Assembly: GCA_013399115.1 (NCBI GenBank)
Contig: VXAA01006526.1
Coordinates: 72,962 to 136,961 of the forward strand
DNA from: Anseranas semipalmata
Lineage: Eukaryota; Chordata; Aves; Anseriformes; Anseranatidae
DNA: 64,000 nt
Reading direction: 5' to 3'
The notes beneath the pieces were generated by a model. It saw only the letters and a list, made by a program, of their open reading frames with translations. It did no database searches and was not told the DNA's origin. The translations under genes were made by a program, and so were the position numbers. Shown here one piece after another: positions 48,701 to 58,520 of this stretch. Every line of letters begins with the position of its first letter. Position 1 is the stretch's first letter.

Positions 48701-51700
48701 TCTTGTCTCCCATTCTTCACAAGGGCAAAAAGTAGCCGTATCACTTCTGAGAAGACACTCTTGCATGAGTAGGTAGCTAGAGGAAAAGGGAAATAATTAT
48801 TTCTGGAAACATACACTCTCTACAGTGGGAGCTGAAGGTGCTCAAAGCCTTTTGAAGCCTTCTGAGTTTACCTGTGAATCCTGTTTCAAAGTGTTATTAG
48901 TGACCCTACTACCAGAGAATATAAATCTCTACCCTAAATAGATGACTTGCTTGTTAACTGGGATGGTTGCCAGGGAATAGATTCAGCACAATGCATTTCA
49001 AGGGCTAAACAATAATGGGTAATTGCTCACTTAATTGGGAATTATGTGTTTAGCTGCCAAATGTGATACCTGAAGGCCAACTCAGTTCACAGGTGTGCTT
49101 TGGTATTTATGTGCATGTATTTCTTACCGTGTGGCCTGCTATTAGCTTCTGGCTGCTGACTGGCTTTGCAGCTCAGGGTACTTGGGAGGGAGCGGGCAGA
49201 GGAAATGTTGCTCAGTGCTCATCGTTAAAGCAATTCAGGAAATAAAAGTAAATGTCTCTCAGCACAATATATTCCTGGGAGCCTAATCTGAATGAGCAAT
49301 TCATTGGCATGTTTCTATTTCCAGCAGGGGCTGTGCCAATTAAGAGGACTGCATATAAACCCTTTTAGTGATGTACAGTGGGAGGTAAAAATAATGATAA
49401 AGCATGGATTTATTTTTTTAAGCTATTCCTTTAGTAGTTGTGGGGATGGAGCAAAGTGAGCCTACTGTCCTCTCTTCTTTCACAAGCTGTTTCTCTAAGT
49501 ATCTGGCCAGCAAAGAGGTAAATTCTCATGTGAAAGTGCAAAGAGACTTTTGTTTTACTTCTTGTGCATCCAGGTGGGAGAATAAATGTTCCACTGCAGT
49601 CAAGATTTGTTCTTGTGTTTGGAGACTTAATGGAAACTCTTGCATCTTTATAGCTGTAGTGCCTTTAGCTAAGCATCTCTTGTTGTCTATGAGAAGGGTA
49701 GGGGATTCTGAATTACTTCTAGCTGCAAAGAGTTAAGTCCCCCCCCTTTTTTTTTTAATATGAAGATGGGAAAGGAGAGGAGGGCACACCTGAAAGGGTC
49801 AAGCCTGTGAGATTCTGCTCTGTTGAGTGGGAAGGAAATATGGAATACAGCTGGAAGGACCCCGGCAACTTTCACAGATGAGCAACTTTGGGATCCTCTC
49901 TGTGTCACTGCACAAAGAGCTGCAGAACTGCTGTTTTATGCATCCAGTTGTGGTTTTATGCTCTTTCCTTTGCTGTGATAACTCTTTGCTCCATGAGCCT
50001 TCAAGGGAGGGCTTCAGCCACAAGCTGGGGAGAAGCTCCTCCTGCCATGGGAGGAAGGGGAATTTGCCCTCAACCAAGCAAGAGATGAGAGTTTAAAAGA
50101 CAACACCTTTCCTATCAGAGGGAATGTGGAATTATGGTACCTGAAGCTTTCCAAAGACCTCATCCCTGGAGGCATCTGTTGCTCCCAAATCCCATTGACC
50201 TGCTGGGACTTTGGCACTGCGGGAGCTGCTGGGAGCTGTGGCTGTGGGCCCTGCCTGGCTTGCGGTGGGCACTGTGCAAACACGGTGTCATCGTTCCTCG
50301 AGCCGAAGGCTGCCCAGAAAAATAAATGCATTCCACTTCGCTGAAACGTTTTGAAGTTCCAGCTCTTGTTTTCACTGCGATGCAGAATGAACTTGAGACC
50401 GTTAGAAATTTTCAGTAAAAAAAGCAAACAGATGGTTTTTGCGCTACTCTAGTACAGTAAGTGACCCTCATTCAAAACCTTGCTCTAAGGACTTAATTTA
50501 AAGTTTTTTCTGCACAAAGGCAGGTGCCAAACCACAAAACTGTTGGGTGTCTAGGAATGGGAGGGCAGTAGAAATGAGCTCTCCAACAGGAGCTGTGTCA
50601 AAAAAATTACAGCCCTAGCCAGCTAGGATGTCACAAAATCTTCTTTAGACACCAACCTGAGAACTAGGAGAGATCCTTGAGGCTCATGCGTATTGCAGAT
50701 TGCCTGGCCAGTGTGCGCCTTACAGTGCTGAACAGGCTTGCATAAAAAATATTTAAAGAAACATTTTTATAAAAGTACCAAAGGAGCAAACAAAGTAGTC
50801 TTTGGATGACCTCTTGTTTCTCTTGACTAGCAGTAGCATTCATTAATCTGCAGCATATGATAAAGTCAACTGTTCAGCTGGCTCCCAGTAAACTAGACTC
50901 CTATAATTGACAAAGCCCCTGCCATCTAAGAATTTGGTTCACTTTTTCATATCATGCTAAAAGACTAAATAAAATCCAATCTTCTGGAGCAATATTGAGA
51001 TATTACATCCAGATGAAGGGTGGGTGTCAGAAGAGAACAGGCTGCTAGCAATATTCTCTAGGCTTCTTGCCATCAGCTTGGGTTAAAGCAGCGAAGTTGA
51101 GGTAAAAAGTAAAGCAGTTTTTACTCCTGCTGACATATAAAAAAGGAGTAGAGGGCACTTCATCAAGTTTTCTTGTTATAGGATTATTGGCCTGGGACTA
51201 AAATGTTTATTGCATTCTTTGCTTCCTAATACAATACTTGTTTTGTCTTAGGAAATACTGTGTTCTATATAGTAAATATCCATGTCTTAAGATGAAGAAA
51301 GAGAAAAAAATTCAGATTCATACTTGGATCGGATTCCAAATGTCCATGAACATGTGTAATGGAAGGTGGAAATTTTGTATTTCTCTCCTGCTAATTTCAT
51401 CAGGATGCGACTGCACTATCCGTTCTGCTTTTCAGAGTGTGTCAGTCCTGCCTGGAAACGCTTTTCATTGTGTAATGGCAGAATGTTGTCCCTACTGTGC
51501 TGGGTTATTGAAATAAGAAGCACGTTGACTACAGTCAAACAAACACAAACCTTTGTACCACACTGACAGTAGGATTTCCAGCTCTCTTCCACTGATGCAA
51601 AGAAGTTTACGCCATATGAGAGCTGTAAGACATTAACTGAAGAGCACATTTAAATGGCGAGCTGCACAAAGAAGTCCACCTAACGACAAGCTGGTCAGCT

Positions 51701-52589
51701 GGCCCTGCAGCGGTGGCAGGGTTTTTGCAAAGAGGGGGCAGCTGAGACTGCATGCTGGCCACACAAACCAGATTCACTTTAAAATGATTCTTCCCAGGTC
51801 AGCCCTGCAACTGCACCCAGCTCTGGCTTGGGCAAGTGCTGGGGATGCTGTGGCCATATAGGTCATAAGATCACTAAAGCATGCACACTGTAAGGTGCAG
51901 TATGGCTCAGGGAACTGTTTTCCTGATTTATGAGCCCAGCTTCATGAATAACTTTAGTTTTTGTTCCTCTCCTCTCATTGTTATTCTGTTTTCTATTCTG
52001 CTATTCCCCTCCCCGCTGCAGGCAGGGGACTTTCATACCACAAGGGATACCCAGGGAATACTGAAGCAGTGGTAACTAAGGCACACCATGGAAGCTGAGG
52101 GCAAACTCTGTACTGATAGCTATGCGCAGCAGAAATATTCTGTATATTGTTAGTTCCATCTCGTCCTGCCCTTAATATTCCCTCTAGGGCTTTCTTCCCT
52201 GGCACACAGTGCAGCAAATACCTAGGGAATATTGCAAAAACCGAGAGAACATTATCTAGTTACCTAAGGCAACTGAAAAGTTTTCAAACTGACCAGCGTA
52301 GTTGTGTTTCACAACTTCCATTTAATAGACAATGCCTGTCTCTCAAAATATCCACATGGAAATGCAGAAGCAACTGCAAAGTTTGAGTGCTCTGTCTGTG
52401 TGTCCTGCCTGCATCCAATTAACAAACTATTTGAAAGGAAAGTGATCAAATGGAATGAATTAATTTTAAAAATAATTGGTTTTATTATTATTATTATTAT
52501 TATTTTACAACTGAGATTTGTTTTTGCTGAAATGGAGTGGTTTCTAAGCTTTTAAAAGCTAAGTCCATTCCCTTGGGAAAATAGCATCT
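45706..52589. other. Non-coding unique DNA, no gene seen
   Basis: No supported gene. The longest frame (137 codons, minus, 50014-50427) is overlapped by four others in both directions in a GC-rich pocket and has no recognisable domain. Repeats seen: poly-T near 46358-46372, a C7-T10 run near 49739 and (ATT)n at 52481-52505. The region 48955-49440 is free of repeats and rich in TAATT-type motifs. Confidence 0.65.
52481..52505. repeat. (ATT)n microsatellite
   Basis: About eight ATT units without interruption. Confidence 0.9.
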
Positions 52590-52790
52590 TTATTTCTATT
52601 TATTATTTGTATTAGATTTGGGCCTTCTCTACTCAGTAAGGGATATTTTGCCATGTGTTGTACAAACACAGAACAAAGACTCTTTCTCTGAGAGAACTTA
52701 GAGCCCAAGTATAAGACAAAAACCAGGGAATTACAGCCAGCTACAAAGAAATAACGAGTTGCTTGACATGTTTGGCATAATGCCTTCAGC
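52590..52790 (-). repeat. SINE/L2-tail-like amniote repeat, reverse copy
   Basis: TTTATTATTTGTATTAG, then GTTGTACAAACACAGAACAAAGAC, GAGAGAACTTAGAGCCCAAGTA and TAAGACAA match, in order, a common sauropsid repeat (tttgtattac, gctgtacaaacacagaacaaaaagac, aagagcttacaatctaagtataagac). This is the opposite orientation of the copy at 32665-32800. Confidence 0.7.
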
Positions 52791-54080
52791 TCCACCTTCT
52801 GGGTTCAGTACTACTCTTTGTGCACTGTCCTCCAAGAGATGCCCCATCTAGTCTTCAAAAAAGCTGAGATCTTTGCCATACAATTGCATTTCTTACATGC
52901 CTTAACGAATGACAACTTAGCTAGCTACATCTCTGTTTAAAACAACATGCTTCTTATTGTTAGTTAGAGTTAGCATACACAGAACTTGGTAGAGAAATTC
53001 ATGCATCATGGATGTGGTTTCAGGCTCTCTGTAAACTCAAACCAACGTTGCTGAACTGGTTACATTTGAGCCATGTCTCCAAGGGTGGGTTTTTATTTTT
53101 TTTTTTTCCTGGAACTGGAACAGCTGTGTTTTAAATGAAAGGCTAAGCCTCAGGAAAATTAATTAAGAAGTCGAATCTTTACAGTCAACTGTATTGTATG
53201 TGTGTTCCTCCTGCAGTTACAGATACTGTATCTGGTAGTAATTTGCACTCTCAACAATTCTATTTATTTTTAATTTAGCCAAATGATTCTATTTAGCTAC
53301 TAAAGTCATAAAACCAGATTAAAACATCAATCCAATGAAATATATTGAAGTGTGCGTTTAATTTTATGCATATGATTACTTCTATTGACTTCCATTTTTT
53401 ACGTTTCAAAAAAAGGAAATGCTTAAGTGTTATAACACACTATGATTTTAGTAGTGACAACAAAGCCAATGAAATTTCAACAGCAATGAATTTGACCCAC
53501 TGCATTGAAAAAAGGTGAGAAAAGCTTTTAAGAATTCAAGAAGATCCAAGACTTTCCAACTCAGTCAACAGATTGCCCAACATACACCCCTAAGCAAACT
53601 TCTGTGGAGTACTACTGTTCATTTTCTTTGTCCTGTTTTGCATCTTTCGTCCTGGCTGAAAGAATGACCCAGACATCTTTCTGCTTGCGACAGAAATAAG
53701 TAATAATGGGAACCATACGGGAATAAGGGATATTTAAACATTTACAGTCACAATGGGGATGAGCCACACTTTGCTTTGGAGAAATGGCAACTCTGATGGA
53801 GCTATTCAGACAAAAATATAAACCCAAGACCCTTCCTGATTTTCAGAACCTATTTTTCTGGAGGGAGTAAGCAAAACTCTAGCTTCTGTGATGTTTCTTT
53901 CAATAGCCTATGTAACTATTGGAGAATATGTCATAATTAAATATGTATAATAGGAAAACATCATGTTACATACATATTCAAGAGCAAATGTTAATTGATG
54001 GGCATAAGGGAATTTCTAGTGCAGAATTTGACCCTCAGAGATGCTGTCTTTGAGAACTAGCTATCTAGATACTTATATTA
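52791..54080. other. A/T-rich non-coding DNA, nothing recognised
   Basis: Only short A/T runs are seen, such as the T run at 53092-53107. No gene, RNA or repeat family is recognised. Confidence 0.65.
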
Positions 54081-54180
54081 CTCCCAGCACTATGATATCT
54101 GGGGGCCTTGCAAACGTTAATGAACTTATCCTCACAACCACCTTGTGAGGCTGGGAAGTTTTAGCATCGACTTTAAGGGA
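54081..54180 (-). mobile_element. MIR-type SINE remnant
   Basis: CCTTGCAAACGTTAATGAACTTATCCTCACAACC, then CCTTGTGAGGCTGGGAAGT match the reverse of the MIR 3' half (gctttacatgtattaa, atcctcacaacaaccctatgaggtag). The remainder toward 54200 is too diverged to follow. Confidence 0.6.
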
Positions 54181-55669
54181 GTACAACCAGGCCCTAGGCA
54201 TGCCGTAGCAGCCACAGAGGAGCTCAGAAGAAATCATGCTTGCTTCAAACAACATTAACTACTTGTTGGATAATAGCTGGGGATGATGGCACATACAGCG
54301 TCTGGTGGATTGCCCCTCTCCCATAAATAATTTGGAGGAGAGAGCCTACGAAACTCCAGTGAGAGAGGTTTGGCAAGGAAGTAGGGGAAATAATACTGCT
54401 GAGCTATTGATTCCCTTCTCTCCTGCCTTCCCATCATGACAGCCTGATGGCTTTCAGTCATTTGCAGTTGCAGAAATGTGTGTGTGTGTGTGCGCATGTG
54501 TGTGAGCGTGCGCATGAGCTTAGAAATGAGGAGTGACGTCAAGGAGGGAAAAAAAGAGGATCAGACACATTTCCTGTGTGTTCAGACAGATCGTTCCGAA
54601 TGTGATGAAGATGCAATAGTTATGTTTTGATCTGCTCTGGGCCCAGTTTCAGTTGCATTGCCCACTGCAGTAGCCATCAAAATGAAATCTGTCAACTCCA
54701 GTGTGCAAAAAGACTCAGCCCATAAATGTGCAACGAGCAGACACATGAAATTCCTGAGTGCAGGAACATGGCCAGGTGGGAATTGCAGAGGCACCTTTGG
54801 CTATTTTTCTCCATCAGAAGGTCACATATCCCGTACAGGTGTGGCATACTGTTTGAAGGAGAAATGACTTTTGCACATATCCAGTTCACCTTTTGGGATG
54901 TAATTTAAGAAGGGACTTTTTGTAAGACACATTGCATATTTGGGCACAGAGGAGGAAGCAGCCTGACACACGGAACAAAGCAGAGACATTTTCTCTCTCT
55001 CTCCTGAATGTAAAACCAGGGAACTTGCAAAGCACAAGCAGGCTTCATAAATTCCAGCTGCTGTCAGTCAGTGTGGGAGAGGAATATGGGGGAATATCTG
55101 TAATATCTGTAATATCTGATCAAAATCAGGGATACATGTGCCCATCACAGCAACCCCCTGTACCCAGTGGGACCACAGCAGCCTCCAAGGACACCCGATA
55201 CCGTCCTCAAGCTGCAGAGGACATGGCACTGCACCTTCCTGCTAAAACCCAAGTGTTTGTCCCCCGAAATTTGTTTGCAGGCTTGCGGCACTGAGCTCCA
55301 TAACAGCAGTCCGATCAGCAATTTTGTTTTTACTCTGTAAAAGCATCATCCAAAAGACTTATTTCTGCATTTTTGCAGTCAGACCCTCCGAGCTCCTTTT
55401 TCACTTGTCTTTCTAGACCAGGAGATTTCAAGCTGTTTTAGGTGTGATGCTAAGATACACTTAATATGTTGTACATATGGCACTGAAATTGGAAAAAAGG
55501 AAGCTTCTCCTACCCCTGAGCAGCCAGAAAACACACCGACGTTCAGCACAGAGCAAAACATTGTATTGGAGCTTTTCTCGTCAGAGAAGAGAAAGTTGCA
55601 GATAACACAGAAGGCAGATGTATTTCTCTATGAGCTGTGTTGTACACTTCCTTCAGGCTCTTTTTTTTT
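54181..55669. other. Non-coding DNA, no gene seen
   Basis: It contains the TG/CG alternating tract at 54476-54516 and a 9-base tandem repeat (AATATCTGT, three units) at 55093-55119. The 120-codon frame at 54932-55294 resembles no known family and is shadowed by other frames. Confidence 0.65.
54476..54516. repeat. (TG)n with CG steps, Z-DNA-type alternation
   Basis: Purine and pyrimidine alternate perfectly for 29 bases (54476-54504), including GCGC, then again for 11 bases (54506-54516) after one break. Confidence 0.85.
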
Positions 55670-55712
55670 NNNNNNNNNNNNNNNNNNNNNNNNNNNNNNN
55701 NNNNNNNNNNNN
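55670..55712. other. Assembly gap (43 N) after a poly-T
   Basis: Forty-three N preceded by nine T and followed by TTAG. Probably an unresolved poly-T. The frame crossing it on the plus strand is therefore not meaningful. Confidence 0.95.
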
Positions 55713-56183
55713 TTAGTTAATGCAAACCCTCCTGTTGACTGCTGTTGGAGGTGCACGTGTGGAAAACGGACTGGGGGAGCAAACAGCAGGAAATTTGACA
55801 AGCCAGCTTGATTAAGCTTTCGTTGAGCTTTGCAGGCAGCACCTGCTTGCCTGTCTCATGAAGCCAGTCCCTAAGTGAGGAGAAATTATTCTTTGCTCTT
55901 CCCTGCGTGTTTTCTTAGGAATGGAGAGGGACAAGGACAACAGCCAGTGTACTGGAATGTGGGGAAAGGGCTGGTGAGCAAATATGCTAGTTACGTGTTT
56001 TCTGAATAAAAGAATAAGCCCTACTTTTCCTGGGAATATTTTCATAAAGTAGCCTTCAAACTTGTCCCCACAATTCTGAGAATACTGGTTAGAGAACTAA
56101 TTCAGTCTGTAGGACAGTACTTACTTTTCTTGTCTTTTAATGCCTGCACAGCAGCCAGCACACTAGAGAGCACAGTTTCAGGT

Positions 56184-56232
56184 AAAACAAACAAACAAAC
56201 AAACAAAAACCCACCACCACCAACAACAACAA
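56184..56232. repeat. (AAAC)n(CCA)n(CAA)n compound microsatellite
   Basis: Three motifs follow one another without a spacer. Confidence 0.9.
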
Positions 56233-57578
56233 ACTTCAAATAAATAGTGTAAAATAAGACAACAGTGATAACTCCAAAGCCAGAGAAAGAAGTAGACAAA
56301 ACAAGATCCTAACTCCTAGCAGAGAAAATTTGGGAACCTTACTTAAAGAAGGATTAAAAATTGGTTCAATACTTGTGAAGCATTTTGAGGTATTTCTGAA
56401 GGGAGATTATATACAACCACAGTATACCACAGAGGGATTTTATGTACGCTTAAAGATAAACTGTAAGCTAACATCCTTTTCTTTCTTTGATGGAAGCCAA
56501 AATTTTGTTATTTGTCCTTTGCTATTACATAGTTCCATTTCCCCGACTCAAACATGTTTGCCACTGTTTTGTGCAACACAAATAGCAGCCCATGTTAGAC
56601 CGGGATATTCAATTTAAAAGTTTATTTATCAGAGGCACATTGTTAAAACAAAATCTGACTGAAAGTCTGATGATTTCAACATTGGATTAAATCAAACATT
56701 AGCTTCTAAAGAAGCGGAAAGGCAAACTCTGTCTCAGTTAAATACATGAAAGCATACGAAATTATTGCCATATTGTTCTGAATTTGTGATTTATTACACT
56801 CTTTCTTTCTGGAGCTGAGAGAAATAAGGTTTTAGTTCACACCGGCTTAAACCCCTAGAGTCTAAAATGTTAATGAACTTGCAAACAAGTTTTGCTTACA
56901 AAACTGCATCGTGTTAGATGGTTTGAAATGAAACTAATGTCTACCCAGATTAATATGGTAGGAGTGAGCTTGCTCAAAGCACAACACAGATTCATTTAAT
57001 TCATAACAAAGGGTTCACATTAACTCTGACCATTTTTTGTTTTCTTTGAAAAAAATGCAGATTTAGCAATACTGAAGTGCCTTCTAAATTCATTGTAGCT
57101 TTGCCAAATTGTCTGGAACAAAAACATAATGTTGAAAACACTGTAATGTTTTATTTCATCATTTTAAAAACAGAATGCTTGAAATCTAAATTACTTTTTG
57201 TTTTGAAATTTCCTTTAATACACTTAAAAAGTAAAGCTGCTTTAAAAAACCTTCTTAAATTTGGAAGGATTTGTTCAATGTGAAACACTTTTTTTGATTC
57301 CGCAAAGCTGCTTGCAACCCGCAAAAATTGGTTATTCAGAAAGTTTTAATTCGTCTGGCTTTAATGAGAAAGGAGTTTTGCTTTGAGAGGATAAAAGGTG
57401 TGTTTCTGACTCGCATTAGTACAAAAAGCCCCCAAAAGATAAGGCATTCTCTAAGCACAACTGTAAGCAGGTCCAAATAAAGACAATGTGAGCACCTAAG
57501 ATTCATCTAGACCTGCAAATTTATATGGAAACTATGTTCACTGGGATTTTAACTTACATATAACTGTTTTTCCCTTCA

Positions 57579-57662
57579 CAAGGACTAGGCTATATAAAAT
57601 AAGCTTTTGTTTTGTTTTGTTTTGTTTTCAAGGACTAGACTAAATTAAAAAATTTAGCTTTA
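57579..57662. repeat. Direct duplication around a (TTTTG)n array
   Basis: CAAGGACTAGGCTATATAAA at 57579 and CAAGGACTAGACTAAATTAA at 57629 are diverged copies. The TTTTG array (57604-57628) lies between them, and both copies end in a GCTTT stretch. This is most simply a local tandem duplication with later expansion of the pentamer. Confidence 0.75.
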
Positions 57663-57890
57663 AGTCCAAATTTCAAACCTTTAAAGTCTGAGGCCAGAGA
57701 TGGATATTCTTTTATTAACTAAAACCATCCCTATTTATTCACGTCCTCTTTGACTCTCTCTCCCTGTCAGTCTAATATTACCAGCAGCTTTATAAGCCCC
57801 AGCCTCCCTCTCACTTTGCTTTTTTTTTGCTGTGCTTTTCCTTTTCATCTGCTACATGGCAGTATTTCTTTTTCTAGGTAGTGTATGTCT

Positions 57891-57967
57891 TCATCTCCAT
57901 CTCCATCTCATCTCCATCTCCATCTCCATCTCCATCTCCATCTCCACCTCCATCTCCACCTCCATCT
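57891..57967. repeat. (CCATCT)n hexamer microsatellite
   Basis: About twelve six-base CCATCT units, with one TCATCT truncation and two CCACCT variants. On the plus strand they read as alternating His-Leu inside a 75-codon frame (57885-58112), which I consider chance. Confidence 0.9.
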
Positions 57968-58350
57968 TTGCTCTCCATTTGGGGTGTTATTGAATCTAAT
58001 AATGTTTAAATTTGATGAGATGCATAAACTGGTAGAGCACTCCTACTTTCAGGGAATGGCACCTCCTCATTATTTTTCCATCATTGTCCTCACACGAATG
58101 AAAATGTATTGAGGAGGCATCCTAGTAGCCTTCTCATCTTTTGCATAAACAACCAATATGTCAGTTTAACCACAGAGATATCAGCAATTATAAATCTTTC
58201 TCCTGTTCTATAAAGCAAGGGAATGGGACTAAAAGCAGAGAGAAAGAGAACAAGGCAAGGCAAAGTTTTGAAGACTACAGTTGTGAAAATAATATCTGAA
58301 GAATATATAGACCAAGGCTATAACTACAATCTCAGCAAAAAATAGGAGGC
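57968..58350. other. Non-coding DNA, nothing recognised
   Basis: Unique sequence with no gene or repeat seen. Confidence 0.6.
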
Positions 58351-58520
58351 ATTCAGCCAGATCTTTGGCTGATGTAAATCTGCACAATGTACAAAAATCA
58401 TTAACACAGGGAAGGAGCTGGCCAAGTGCCTTCTGCTCGAGGCATAATATTCATGATTTAGTAATCTCTGCTCCCTTAGTGATGGAGCCGGGCTGATATT
58501 CACCAGGTGAGAATTCAAGC
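58351..58520. repeat. Palindromic amniote repeat, split arms
   Basis: The left part GCCAGATCTTTGGCTGATGT (58356 on) and the right part GGAGCCGGGCTGATATTCACC, then AGGTGAGAATTCAAGCC (to 58520), correspond to the two ends of a palindromic sauropsid repeat. Its consensus begins ggccagatcctcagctggtg and ends in the reverse complement. The middle 90 or so bases are not recognisable. Confidence 0.4.

Larger units (their letters stand above)
55713..57890. other. Non-coding DNA, no gene seen
   Basis: It includes the CAAA/CCA/CAA tract at 56184-56232 and the TTTTG array at 57604-57628. The part at 56860-57480 is repeat-free, with a moderate A/T bias and few runs, and could be conserved non-coding DNA (not testable here). 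Confidence 0.65.

Noticed and set aside
50014..50427. 137-codon minus-strand frame
   Set aside because: Located in a GC-rich pocket with four other frames overlapping in both directions. No domain or splice context.
57885..58112. 75-codon frame with His-Leu repeats
   Set aside because: The repeat comes directly from the hexamer microsatellite. Nothing follows that supports a protein.
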